Origin: Epiperipatus broadwayi
Taxonomy: Eukaryota; Onychophora; Udeonychophora; Euonychophora; Peripatidae
Direction of reading: 5' to 3'
Assembly: GCA_028023455.1 (NCBI GenBank)
Contig: JAQFVV010000032.1
Location: 62,001 to 126,000 of the forward strand
DNA length: 64,000 bases
The position numbers and the translations under genes were made by a program. The notes under the pieces were generated by a model. It did not search any database. It worked only from the letters and a program-made list of their open reading frames with translations, and was not told the DNA's origin. Of this stretch, positions 47,107 through 59,905 are shown in pieces (position 1 is the first letter of the stretch; each line of letters begins with the position of its first letter).

Positions 47107-47373
47107 TTCATATAATAGTGTCATCCAGTATAAGCTGTAATAGTCAATGGATGCTAGAAATTTTGTGCATCAAAATCTCCAGACTAGTTTCTGGGTTGTG
47201 GTTTTCATCAGTTTAGAGCCTTGCATATGAGAGTACTATACCTAAATCTTTCAGTTTAATGAAATACTCCAGGAACCACTGGATAGGGATTTTGATGCAC
47301 AAAGCCTCTAGAATCCATTGAGTATTATGGCCTGCATAAGCTGACACTACTGTATATACAGAATTGCTAATGT
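47107..47373. mobile_element. TIR element family B, diverged copy
   Basis: The left part (TAGTGTCATCCAGTATAAGC, GTCAATGGATGCTAGAAATT) and right part (AATCCATTGAGTATTATGG, CATAAGCTGACACTACTGTA) form inverted ends around a shortened core containing CTAGTTTCTGGGTTGTGG. It is more diverged than the copies at 21-27 kb. Confidence 0.65.
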
Positions 47374-48214
47374 TTTAACAGTGTGTAAGCATAAGAAAAT
47401 GGTGAACATATAATGTTTTAGTGGTTTAATATATTAACATAGTCAATATTATAAATTGAATATTTAACAAGTTTACATTTACAAAAACAAAAAATTAAAT
47501 TAAAGGGTAAGTAATAAAATAAATAATTATTTTTTTATCATTGTATAGAATATTGTCTCAATAAACCAAATTATTATTATCTCATATGAGAATATTAAAA
47601 AAACTAATAAAATTTTATCCGTTATATGACTTTGAATATATAGGTAATCATAACATCTCTGAGCTGTAAAATGACAAGAAAATTATTAACATCTCAATAT
47701 TTTTATCTAAGCCATTATATATTTACATTTGCATCTCTAAATAAAAAGGGAAATTTATTTATCTATTGGAATTGCAATTAAAGGTAATTATTATTTATGA
47801 ATTTTTAACAATGTTAATTAATAAAATGAGTCTCTTCCTCTGTTTTAGTTAATATATATTTGTATTGAAATATATTTTTTATAAAAAGTCACTGCACTAT
47901 TAAATGTTTCAGCTTTGAGAAAATAAGATACATCACCATTATATATTTATCTAAGCTGAGATGTTGCTATGGCAATGTGATAAGGCAATCATTTAAGATT
48001 TTTTTCATAAAATGCATATGAACTGTATAATGTCATCAATTTTTCATATAATATGTTAGTTATAAAAAATGTCTGTAATTGATATCTCTTCAGATTTATT
48101 TATAGATATTTAAGATGATTCAATCTATTTATTATATATATATATATATTGTGCCCTTGTCTGTAGGTATATATAAATCTGATGTATATATATATACAAT
48201 ATATATATATATAT
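47374..48214. other. AT-rich intergenic DNA
   Basis: Nothing recognised apart from (TA)n tracts at 48132-48220. A short TTGTGCCCTTGTCTGTAG block at 48149 resembles one at 10179. Confidence 0.45.
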
Positions 48215-48425
48215 ATATCATAGATTCTAAGTAACTTGAATTCAGGCTTTCAAACTCCCCAGAGCTATCCAAATCTAATCTTATACAACTAATACAGATG
48301 ACCACATACATGTGAAAAACATAAATAATGTTCAATATATGTTTTTCGGGCTGAACCAGCACTCATCAGTTCAAGCCCCTTATAATTACATTAAGTTTAA
48401 TATAGACAATGTACTTGTATTTAAA
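48215..48425 (-). repeat. Palindromic repeat family A, copy 7
   Basis: Contains CAGGCTTTCAAACTCCCCAG, CATGTGAAAAACATAAATAA, GAACCAGCACTCATCAGTT and then TAATATAGACAATGTACTTG, the outer end of the other arm. The centre has been lost. Confidence 0.7.
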
Positions 48426-48759
48426 TATAGTAGATTCTATATATCCAAAGACTCACATTATTTGTTTATGTAATCCATAGTTTGCAAAAATATTTTTTAA
48501 AAAAACTAAAAATTTGTACATTTAATTTTTTAAATTTTATTCACTTATCCACCATTATTAATTACCTGTTAATCAACTATTTTCACATCTTGATGCATTA
48601 AGTATGCAGTTAGTCATTTGATTGTTTTTTTTTTCTCTTCGTTTTTTTCTTATATTGTCTTTCTTATAATTATATTATTCCTTTTTTTTCTAATTCTTTT
48701 TGTTGATGTCTTACTATGTACAGATTTTTAAATAAATTTTGTCATATATATATATATAT

Positions 48760-50952
48760 TGTAACAATCCGGAGATATTGCTTAACATCATCTGCACTAC
48801 AGGGCGCCATCTAGGCATTTGAACGTAGAAAAATTTATAAAGTAGGCAGATACATAAGTCAAAAAAAAAAATTTTTTTTTTTTTTTTAATATTTTGATTC
48901 TGGTCATTAGCCCATGTCACTAACTCAAGGAGTAGCAGAGATTAAATAATTATAATAAATTAAATTCTTATCTAAGAATATATAAAAAGGAATAAAATAA
49001 GCCACTGCCAGTAATTAACATACAAACATTTATTTACGCACATATATATATAAAATTTAACATTATTATTTTAGTATGTTTATTTTAGATTTTAATTTGA
49101 TTTTAGAATTTAAATTTACATTTTAATTTTTATAATATTATAAGTTTACATTTTAATTAAGTTCGCACAGATAGATTTATGAAAGTTTGTTTTATAATGT
49201 TGAGTATAGATCGGTTACATAGATTTCACGATTAAAAACATTTCAAAATAAACATAAAGGATCAAAATACAAAGTCATTGATACCGTCAATCACAGAGGG
49301 AAATTTATAAGTAACCCAATAGCATTCATCGTAAGATGCCCGCACTGACACCAATAACTTAAAAGACATCCGAATAAATACATTTTAGATACTCACCATA
49401 AGGTATCATTATTTACCGAATGTCTATATATTTTGATCAAATATGAAAACCAAAAACATAATTAACCGATAACGAATCCATGCAACTTCCATACCCAACT
49501 TAAATTTAATGCATTTTTATTTAGAGTGTCGAGTATGAATAGACTACATAGATTTGCATTTGAAAGAAAATATTCTATCCTTATTTAACCCTAGGCTAAA
49601 AGTTTGCAGTCAAACTAATGTCAATTCATCTGATATATTGATGCATTCAATGTAATATGAAATACGGCAGCACAAAAGGTTAAGAGAAGAAATTGCCTCT
49701 CGTCAGATAGGAATACTACATCTATCTGACAAGAAGAGCAATAAAAAAAAACTCCATAGAAAGGAACAGCATTCTACGTCTTATAATCCCTTCCATAGGC
49801 AAAACGGAAGTGTGTGGCATATAAGCAATTCTGCCCATAGCGAAACTCGAATTACATCTACTAACTACATCAATATATTCAATTCATTGACCCAATTCAA
49901 CCACGAAACAAATAACCTAAGATTACCCTTTCCTAATATAACATTACAAATCTATATAGCCATTCATGCCTGACTAAAGTTTAACATTTATGTAATTTAG
50001 TCTAACGAAAAACAAAAATCATAATAAAAACTTAAAAGAACAAAAACAATAAATGGAAATGATTTTAAATAAAAAAAAATACATCAAATGACATTATTAA
50101 TATTAATTTACGTTGGTCAGATAGGATTCTATTTGTATTATTTACTAAAAGGTTTAGAATTTAGAGTTCTATGTTTTCAAATGAATATAAAGTTCTTACG
50201 ATTTTAAAAGGTCCATAATTTGTAGTTGTTTGTAATTCTGAATGGGAATTCCCATGCCATACTGAAGATATTTGTATCCAGTTAGCCATTGTTTTTTTAT
50301 TCATCTGGAGGTCTTTACTTTAGCTGGTCCTTAATGTAGAAAACGATGTCATTTCTCTTTCTTTTTTAGCAAAACTGAAGGGATTGAAGAGTGCGTCTTT
50401 TCAATCCCTTCTCCTTCAACTCCACACTAACACATAACACCACTGTCCTCTTTTAATAGCTAACTAATAATTTCCAAACTTTTCCTTTTATATTAATTTT
50501 AAGGATTCAATTGACATTACGTCATCGATGATGATGATCCTTCCATTGAGGTCTGATTTCCCTGATGGATTTCTTTCATTGGCCATTCTGTTCCTATTGT
50601 TTTTCCTCTCCTATCTGACCATTGCTTATACATTTGAAATGCCCAAGGGCTAGCTTACTAATTAAAATAATCATTTCCATTTTACAAAAGATTAATTAAT
50701 TTGTTTTCAAACTTAAACATATATTTTTATCTCTAAATCTTTTCTGAAAATTTAGTTTTAAAATACTTTTTCTTTAATAAAGTTTTATTTTAATAATTAT
50801 TTATCTGTGCGATTTTATATATATGTGAGTTTAAGATGATTTTTTAATTTTCAATTTTTAATTCTTAAAAAAGAAGTTTTTATTGGCGAACTTTTATTTT
50901 TTTCATGTTTACTAATAATAAACACAATGTAACGACATCTGTGCCCATTACA
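48760..50952 (-). repeat. 3' LTR
   Basis: Matches 51680-53860 almost base for base except for small indels, such as an extra TAAATTAAAT-type insertion near 48958. A CCAAT-like ACCAT/GGTCAG patch and an ATATAAAAGG TATA box (minus strand, near 50490) are present. The homologous start is TGTAATGGGCACAG at 50952, but a purine tract suggests the true start may be at 51131. Confidence 0.75.
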
Positions 50953-51679
50953 TATCAGTAAACTTGCTTAAAAAAATGAACAAAAAAAAATATTTTACTT
51001 AGGGTTAGTAATTACGGTACACGATTAACGAAGACATTTACAAAAACATCCAGTTAGTAATTTTACAAAAAGACTATATACAAAAAAAAAAAATGTTGAC
51101 TATCGTTTTCCTAAGGACCATTTACATTACACCTCCTCCCCACAAGAGTTCTATTTTTTTATACATTTTATTTTTACACATGGCATGACAAGCAAATTTT
51201 ATAAATTATTTATTTAAGAAGGTTGCATTGAGGTAAATATGTTTTAAGAAATAATGGGTTTAAACGTGTATATTTGCAGCACAATTATAAATACCACCAT
51301 TTTATTTATGACTGATTGAAATGCATACATAGGGTTACACTGAAGTAATTCCCAAAGGTACTCATCGTAAGGCACCACATTTCGATCATAAACTTACATG
51401 GCTGTGTGCGCCTATACACGTTAAAGCATAATTTATATTAACAAAAAAAAAACATATCAATTGCAACCTTTTGACTTTCTTTTTAACAAAATACAATTTA
51501 AAATTATTAATACTTTCTCGTGTTTAATATATGTGCTATTTCTTTCTGGCAGTGCTTTTATAAGATTTAAAGTATACGACTTTATGTAAACAGATAAAAA
51601 TATTTCACTTTGAAAAAAGAAATTTACTCAGGGTATACGTGGTTTTTATTAATAGATCAGCCCAAGTTGGGTGGCCAGT
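50953..51679 (-). other. Interior of the LTR element
   Basis: Non-coding, with no frame resembling gag or pol. It includes the purine tract (CTTGTGGGGAGGAGG on the minus strand, 51132-51146) next to TGTAATG, and a PBS-like sequence at the other end. Confidence 0.65.
51660..51677 (-). promoter_or_regulatory. Candidate primer-binding site
   Basis: The minus strand reads TGGCCACCCAACTTGGGC, starting two bases after the LTR end (GGATCGTTACA-AC). It resembles the tRNA-Lys-type PBS TGGCGCCCAACGTGGGGC. Confidence 0.6.
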
Positions 51680-53860
51680 TGTAACGATCCAGAGATATTG
51701 AGCTTAACATCATCTGCACTACAGGGTGCCATCTAGGCATTTGAACCTAGAAAAATTTATAAAGTAGGCAGATACGTAAGTCAAAAAAAAAATTTTTTTT
51801 TTTTTTAATATTTTGATTCCAGTCGTTAGCCCATGTCACTAGCTCAAGGAGTAGCAGAGATTAAATAATTATAATAAATTCTTATCTAAGAATATATAAA
51901 AAAAAGAATAAAATAAGCCACTGCCAGTAATTAACATACAAACATTTATTTACACACATATATATATAAAATTTAACATTATTATTTTAGTATGTTTATT
52001 TTAGATTTTAATTTGATTTTAGAATTTAAATTTACATTTTAATTTTTATAATATTATAAGTTTACATTTTAATTAAGTTCGCACAGATGGATTTATGAAA
52101 GTTTGTTTTATAATGTTGAGTATAGATCAGTTACATAGATTTCACGGTTAAAAACATTTCAAAATAAACATAAACGATCAAAATACAAAGTCATTGATAC
52201 CGTCAATTGCAGAGGGAAATTTATAAGAAACCCAATGGCATTCATCATAAGATGCTTGCATTGACACCAATAACTTAAAAGACATCCGAATAAATACATT
52301 TTAGATACTCACCGTAAGGTATCATTATTTACCAAATGTCTATATATTTTGATCAAATATGAAAACCAAAAACATAATTAACCGATAACGAATCCATGCA
52401 ACTTCCATACCCAACTTAAATTTAATGCATTTTTATTTAGAGTGTCGAGTATGAATAGACTACATAGATTTGCATTTGAAAAAAAATATTCTATCCTTAT
52501 TTAACCCTAGGCTAAAAGTTCGCAGTCAAACTAATGTCAATTCATCTGATATATTGATGCATTCAATGTAATATGAAATACGGCAGCACAAAAGGTTAAG
52601 AGAAGAAATTGCCTCTCGTCAGATAGGAATACTACATCTATCTGACAAGAAGAGCAATAAAAAAAAACTCCATAGAAAGGAACAGCATTCTACATCTTAT
52701 AATCCCTTCCATAGGCAAAACGAAAGTGTGCAGTATATAAGCGATTCTGCCCATAGCGAAACTCGAATTACATCTACTAACTACATCAATATATCCAATT
52801 CATTGACCCAATTCAACCATGAAACAAATAACCTAAGATTACCCTCCCCTAATATAACATTGCAAATCTATATAGCCATTCATGCCCGACTAAAGTTTAA
52901 CAATTATGTAATTTAGTCTAACGAAAAACAAAATCATAATAAAAACTTAAAAGAACAAAAACAATAAATGGAAATGATTTTAAATTAAAAAAAATACATC
53001 AAATGACATTATTAATATTAATTTACGTTGGTCAGATAGGATTCTATTTGTATTATTTACTAAAAGGTTTAGAATTTAGAGTTCTATGTTTTCAAATGAA
53101 TATAAAGTTCTTACGATTTTAAAAGGTCCATAATTTGTAATTGTTTGTAATTCTGAATGGGAATTCCCACACCGTACTGAAGATATTTGTATCCAGTTAG
53201 CTGTTGTTTTTTTTATTCATCCGGAGGTCTTTACTTTAGCTGTCCTTAATGTAGAAAACGATGTCATTTCTCTTTCTTTTTTAGCAAAACTGAAGGGATT
53301 GAAGAGTGCGTCTTTTCAATCCCTTCTCCTTCAACTCTGCACTAACACATAACACCACTGTCCTCTTTTAATAGCTAACTAATAATTTTCCAACTTTTCC
53401 TTTTATATTAATTTTAAGGATTCAATTGACATTACATCATCGATGATGATGATCCTTCCGTTGAGGTCCGATTTCCCTGATGGATTTCTTTCATTGGCCA
53501 TTCTGTTCCTATTGTTTTTCCTCTCCTATCTGACCATTGCTTATACATTTGAAATGCCCAAGGGCTAGCTTACTAATTAAAATAATCATTTCCATTTTAC
53601 AAAAGATTAATTAATTTGTTTTCAAACTTAAACATATATTTTTATCTCTAAATCTTTTCTGAAAATTTAGTTTTAAACTACTTTTTTTTTAATAAAGTTT
53701 TATTTTAATAATTATTTATCTGTGCGATTTTATATATATGCGAGTTTAAGATGATTTTTTAATTTTTAATTCTTAAAAAAGAAGTTTTTATTGGTGAACT
53801 TTTATTTTTTTTATGTTTACTAATAATAAACACAATGTAATGATGTCTGTGCCTGTTACA
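51680..53860 (-). repeat. 5' LTR
   Basis: Partner of 48760-50952. The minus strand begins TGTAACAGGCACAG (53860) and ends CTGGATCGTTACA (51680). It is flanked on the right by a (TA)n tract. Confidence 0.75.
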
Positions 53861-53888
53861 ATATATATATATATATGTATTATACTTA

Positions 53889-54663
53889 ATGTTTTCACGG
53901 TTATCTGATAAAGAACATCTTTCTCAAGAAATAAAACTTACAAAAAGTATTCTGCTTTCTAATAATTATAATAAAAACATCATATGTAAGGCTTTATATA
54001 ACATTAATACTAAAAAGAAAAAAGAGGATAGAATTGATAATTCCTCTTTTAATAGAGTAATTTTGCCTTACATTAAGGGGGTTACTGATAAAATCAGTAG
54101 AAGATTATCTTGTTTTAATATAAAGACCATTTTTTCTACTGGCAAAAAAATTGGTGATTTTTTGTATAAACCTAAAGACAGAATACTTTTGAAACACCAA
54201 GGAGTTTATAAAATTCTGTGTTACCAGTGCTCAAGAGGCTACGTGGGCAGTCTAATAGATTAAATAATGTCAGAATTAAGGAACATAAAAATTCTTTTCA
54301 ACAAAAAATGAGCACATCAGTTTTTACTTCCCATTATTTAGAAACTGGTCACAAACCTAATTTTGACAATACAAAAATACTTGCTAATTTAGAAAGATAT
54401 GATTTAAGAACCATGAGAGAGTCAATTGAAATATTAAAGAGACCTACTGGTTTAAATAGAACTGATGAAGCACAACATATTCCAACTATGTGGAAAGCTC
54501 TCTTTTTATCCAATATTAACTTAAAATTAACATGTAAAAATACTGAGGAAAATAAACATTTTGATAAGCCTTATATTGTGAATGCTGAACTGGAATCTCA
54601 TTTCTCATCTCGCACACAGTCACATTATTTGTTAAGATCTAACGGTTTTTCTTTCAAAAGTTA
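53889..54663 (+). pseudogene. Penelope-like element C-terminus (second PLE family)
   Basis: Plus-strand frames encode the region after the RT and the GIY-YIG endonuclease of a PLE. The first frame runs 53889-54263 (SFNRVILPYIKGVTDKISRR, then FSTGKKIGDFLYKPKDR, then GVYKILCYQCSRGYVG). A one-base loss near 54245 shifts the frame. The domain continues 54245-54663 with RIKEHKNSF, then SHYLETGHKPNFDNTKIL, then RTMRESIEILK. The C-terminal tail ends at TAA 54661-54663. The LPYIKG and YLETGH motifs place it in a different PLE lineage from the copies at 3 and 34 kb. The RT is missing. It starts right after the (TA)n tract that flanks the LTR element. Confidence 0.85.
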
Positions 54664-55483
54664 ACCTTGAAAATGGCGGTTCCTATTCCGTTGAAATATC
54701 AGTGCTCAATGGAAAATAATACACAGTATATCCCAAAAAGTTATAATTTATCTATATATATATATATCATTAAAAAACATTCAACATTTAGACAATCCCA
54801 ACTTATAGGTTTTTATTCTTATTTAAAATTTCAGATACAAATAGTAATCTCACCATTAAATATCACAAATATATGCATACATACATAAATGCAAAAATAA
54901 TAATAATCAAAAATGCAGTAATTTATAATCAATACTGGTAGACATTCAACAAAAAATTTTATAACTAAAAAAATCGTCACTTCTTTTTTAACCAATTCTT
55001 TAAATTAATTACTGTAGTAAATTATATGTAAAGAGTTTTGTAAAATGCTTATCTTGCTTCTAATGCCATATTAAATTATTTTTAAAATATTTATTAAATT
55101 TGATTCAGTTTCAACTATTAATATATACATTTTTTTTAAAATAAGAATAATTTCAGTTGTAATTTTGATGTAGGTAAAAAGATTTGAGTAAAAAAAAAAT
55201 AATTGAAAAATCGAAAAGTATTCTGTAAAAATATAAATTTTTATTGCTAAAAGTAAAGTCTGGAATGGTTGAAATATTAATTCATTAATTTTTTTCATAT
55301 TTTAAAATATTATAAATTATTTGAAATCAAATTTAAAAATAACTTTATCTAATACAAATACATTATTTGATTTATTTCTAATTATGACAAAAAGAATTTT
55401 AAAAAATTGTAATTTTACAAAGAAAAAAGGCTAATATTTTTATAATGTAATTTTCACTACACCACTTTCATTTATCCATTTGT
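54664..55483. other. AT-rich DNA downstream of the PLE
   Basis: The first hundred bases (AAAATGGCGGTTCCTATTCC) may be PLE 3' UTR. Nothing else recognised. Confidence 0.4.
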
Positions 55484-56045
55484 AACATCTTGTGGAATGG
55501 TATATATATATATAACATCTTGTGGAATGGTGTATATATATATATGACCCAAGACATGTGAAAAAGATGTATTATTCCCAAGATTAAGCAGCATTCATCA
55601 ATTGGGCCAAGTCACAATTTCTTACACATATCTATAATATGTCAATTATTACAGTTTAATCAATAAGTGTCAAATTTAACCACTCTTGCAACTTTAACAC
55701 AAGCCACTTAATGAAAGTAAGTTAATAATTTTTGTTAGTCATTTATTAGACTAGAGGTTATTCACTTAATAAATAATATTTCTGTAATGTAGTACTCTCA
55801 CATTATTTAGAAATCATGTTGTTCATGTCAAAGATGCAAGGGCAGTAAGTTTGACATGTATCACTTAACTTTAGTAATTGTCTATCTTTATACTGAAGAA
55901 TGATAAAGATATGTGTAACAGATTATGATGTGAGCCAACTGATGAGTGCTGGTTTAGCATGAAATGTGCATCTTGAGGATCATATATTTTTTTACAAGTT
56001 TTTGATCATATATTTATGATTACATCCCTCCACAAGATGTTAAAA
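55484..56045. repeat. Palindromic repeat family A, copy 8, with duplicated tip
   Basis: The left tip TAACATCTTGTGGAATGG occurs twice in tandem, each followed by (TA)n (55484-55543). Its complement CCACAAGATGTTA is at the right end (about 56030). Inner arms: ACATGTGAAAAAGATGTATT, CATTCATCAATTGGGCCAAG and, on the right, GAGCCAACTGATGAGTGCTG and GAGGATCATATATTTTTTTA. The middle is unrelated AT-rich sequence. Confidence 0.7.
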
Positions 56046-58626
56046 ACAGATAGCAACCAGTCTGTACCCACAGAAATATTATTCATTAAGAAGACAATCT
56101 CTGGACTAATGTATGAGTAACAAAAAGTATTAACTCCTTTGGCTTATTAAGCAGGTGTCCCGTGCATCTTATTTGATTAGTCGAAATGTTTTCTTTTTTC
56201 TAATGACTTAAAAACTATAAGCATGATATCAACAGAAATATGGGCATTTGATACATCTCTAATGTAGCTTTCTAATGATGTATTTTAAAAAAATCTGATG
56301 AAATTTGGATTTTTTATTAATTTTTTTCATAACAGGTGCATTTAATTTTTTTTTTTTTATCAATTTTCTAATTTCCACAAATCAATAAAGACAGAAAACT
56401 TTTATCAGCCTCATAAGTTAGATAAAATGGATTAAAAATACATTGATTCACAAACAAGGTCTTCCATGGAGTCTAAACGTAATTGCAGAATATCGGGCTC
56501 ATAAGTATACAATTTTAATTTTTTAATTTTTTTTAATTATTTGAAAAATGATTTTATTTTTATTAATTTGTGTTTGTATTGGTGTGTGTATAAATTCTAT
56601 AATATTTATTTATGCTCATATAAATTCATATGTTCAATAATTTTGTGTGTTCTAATCCACTTATTTTATAAAAATAAGTTTATTTTATAAAAATAATGAT
56701 TTTCAAAAAGTTTAATAATTTATTATTTATTATTATGTTTATATGATGTGTTTGTGTTTATTCTTGCATGTTGTATAACAAAGTAATGATTTACAAAACT
56801 AAGGGAATCAAATGTACAGAAATATTGAATATGCAGGCAAAGAATCAAATTCTGATTTTTGCCAATGCCTTGATATTCATGCTGTTTAGTCACTAGTTTT
56901 GCCATATCTTTCATCACATCATTTTCAAGTCTATAGTTAACAAATGGACTATATGCAAATAAATTATATCTATGTGATACAATAAATATAACAAGATAGC
57001 ATCACTGGTGTGCATAAAGAATATAAACATCACTGATATACACAAAAAAATATAAAATGAAGAGATGAAACTCATTTATCAGTGTTACAGACAGTAGCCT
57101 ATAATTTCTAGTTTTAGATAGACAAGAAGCCAATTTCTATGATGACAAATGAATATATATTTTCTGGAAATGATTTGTTTCGTATCTTTTATTAGCATGA
57201 ATCTTTTTTTATAGATGCCTTTGAGATTTGGTAACTTTTGGGGTACAAGATAAAAATGAAGAATTCTTATGTGAATACTTTTGAAGATTCTGAAGCTATG
57301 GATTATCTCAGATAAGACATATTATATATGGTTTGAAAAATAATTTTGTGAGAAATGAAAAAAAAAATCACTGAAGATGTAATTTAAACTTAGTTAATGA
57401 CGAATTAGAAATTATGAATAAACAATAAAATAATAATTGTATTAGATGTTGCAATTTCTTTTTTTCCCTTATTTTTTAAATGGTAATAACTATTTGTCTT
57501 AGCCTTATTGTTTTCCTTTGTTTTTTTAGTTTCTATCAATGTAAAGTTTTTTCTAACATTATTAAAATTGAAGTTATTGTAAAAAATGTGTCTCATGTAA
57601 GTTTTTTTTTTAAATTTAATATGGCCCTGGAGTACAAAATATTAAAAAGAAAAGGCTATTTTTGTGTAAAACTGAAATATTTAATTTTAATGTACAAAAT
57701 TATTTTTAACATGTTTTTATTTAAAAGACTAAAAAAAGTTTTTTAATTAAAAAAAACTTTTTGGATTTTAGGATTTCCCAGTAAACAATTTTTAAGCTTT
57801 TCTTGAGTTGTGCCTCTAAGCACTTATATATAAATTAAAAAACAGGATACTATTAATTTAGTTATATTATATTTTTAAATAATTAAGAAAGAATTACTTA
57901 ATTTCTGATTATATACTCCATAATATCTACTATGAATAATGGATACAGTTTAACTTGGAGATTATTAAAGAAATTTAGTTTTAAAATGAAGGTAGTTAAT
58001 GGAATCATCTTCATATTGGTGGAGTTTGACCTCTTTAGTAAGTGATGTGACTTTTGTTGATGTTCATAATCCAATAAAAAGTTTAGAATTATAAAAGTTG
58101 AACTGAATTAAAAACTACCAGTAAATATCTTATATGTCAGTTTACCAGGACATGTCATATTGAAATATATAAGAAGCTAGTCTTGATATATTTCAGTGAG
58201 ATACATTAAGCTATTGTAGATACATTTAGAAGTACATAAAGAAAAAAAACTTTCTTATTGTAAGAATGTTAACAATGGCCAACTCTGGCCATATCACATA
58301 TTTATAAGCTTTATAAATTAAAAATATATTTAATTAATGGTAAAATTCTAAATTTAATTTTCTCATATGTTACTTTAATAATAATGGGTTTTTCATCAAT
58401 TTATTTAAATACTTTTCTTTATTAAATAATAATATGAAAGTTCTAAATATTTATCTTTGAATAATAATAATGTAGATGTTTATAATTTATATAAATGATT
58501 GTAAGAGAAAGAGAAAAGTATAAAATAAAGCATGCAATTTTTTTATTCTCTCTTTTCAATAATTATCTACTATGGATTCATGGATCATAGCTTTAATGCT
58601 ACTTTAATATTTGACATTTTAGGCAT
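56046..58626. other. AT-rich intergenic DNA
   Basis: No gene or repeat recognised. Lys/Ile/Phe-rich frames (57405-57746) on both strands have no motif. Confidence 0.45.
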
Positions 58627-59251
58627 TACAATGGTGGTGTAATTACTATGTTTTGTACATTGTTTTAAGCTTATCTATAACTTTATATTACATTGTGTGA
58701 TGAATTGTAGTTCTTTTTTCCATGCAGTTACAGTTTTACATATAAATTTTTAAAAAAAGATGCCAGCATTACATGGAGCTTTTTGTTTGGTTGAGAGTAT
58801 CTCTACTGTTATGATAAATCTATGAAAAAAGTGGCTAATTTTTGATTGGTGGAGTGTGTTCAAAGTGTTTTACCCTGAGATGAAATTGATGATTTCTAAA
58901 GAAAAAATATAATTTGTTTATAATTAATCATTATGATACAATATTTTTAAAAAAGATGTATTTTTAAACAAAACACTACATCACTAATAGAAGAATGTCT
59001 TTGAAAACATTTTACTTTTGTAAAACAACTTCGTGAAGCTGTTACGATTCACTGAACAGAAATAGAATGCTCTTTAAAATTTTAATAACAACAAATAATT
59101 TATTAACTTTTAGATTTTTTTTTCTTTCTTAGATAATAACTAATCCTAAATATATGATTTTTAATAACATAAAATTCAAACATCTAATATTTTGTTCTAA
59201 ATTTTTTTGAATAGGTAAATTATATCCAATGGCCACATACTCCATTGTTAA
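58627..59251 (+). repeat. Tandem duplication, unit 1
   Basis: Starts ACAATGGTGGTGTAATTACT and aligns along its length with 59252-59905, for example at AAGCTTATCTATAACTTTATATTA, GAATTGTAGTTCT, TTTTTGATTGG, GTCTTTGAAAACATTTTA, ATTCACTGAACAGAAATAG and AATAACTAATCC. No conserved frame. Confidence 0.8.
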
Positions 59252-59905
59252 ACATTGGTGTTGTGATAACTATTTTTCTACATTATTTTAAGCTTATCTA
59301 TAACTTTATATTAGTTTGTGTGTTGAATTGTAGTTCTCTTTTCCATGCAACTACAGTTTATATGTATTTTTTTAAAAAAGGATATTAACATTATATGAAG
59401 CTTTTCATTTGATTAATAGTAAACTCTATTGTTGTGATAAAAATGGAAGTGACTAATTTTTGATTGGATGAATGTTTCAGAGTGTTTTAACGTGAAAGGA
59501 AATTGTTGATTTGTAAAGAAAAATGTAAGTTGTTTACAAATTAATGAGTATGATGCAATATTTTTGTAAAAGATATATATTTAAACAAAAAACTATGTCT
59601 TTTATAGGAGATTGTCTTTGAAAACATTTTATTTTTAAAAAGACAACTCATAAAAAGTTTGTTAGGGCAACCAAATGTAGTGATGAAGAAATTACCATTC
59701 ACTGAACAGAAATAGCTTTTGTCAAAACAGTAAAAATTTTAATAACAATAAATAATTTATTAACTTTTAGATTTTTTTTTCTTTTATAGACAATAACTAA
59801 TCCCAAATATATGCTTTTTTAATAACCCAAAATTCAAACATATTTGATCAGTCTGACTTTTTGAATAGGTAAATTACATTCAATAGTTGTGTGCTCCATT
59901 ATTAT
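59252..59905 (+). repeat. Tandem duplication, unit 2
   Basis: Directly adjacent second unit, starting ACATTGGTGTTGTGATAACT. It carries a small extra segment near 59650-59690 that is absent from unit 1. Confidence 0.8.

Larger units (their letters stand above)
48760..53860 (-). mobile_element. Non-coding LTR retroelement with ~2.2-kb LTRs
   Basis: Two nearly identical direct repeats on the minus strand (51680-53860 as 5' LTR, 48760-50952 as 3' LTR) flank a 727-base interior. The outer ends are TGTAAC.../...GTTACA and both outer flanks are (TA)n. Immediately inside the 5' LTR is a primer-binding-site-like TGG-starting sequence; a purine tract lies near 51132-51146. No gag, pol or env sequence is visible, so the element would need another element's proteins. 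The proportions (LTRs longer than the interior) are like large non-autonomous LTR derivatives. LTR similarity implies a fairly recent insertion. Confidence 0.75.

Noticed and set aside
52728-52916. 62-codon plus-strand frame in the LTR
   Set aside because: The same position in the other LTR is interrupted, and the LTR is otherwise non-coding.
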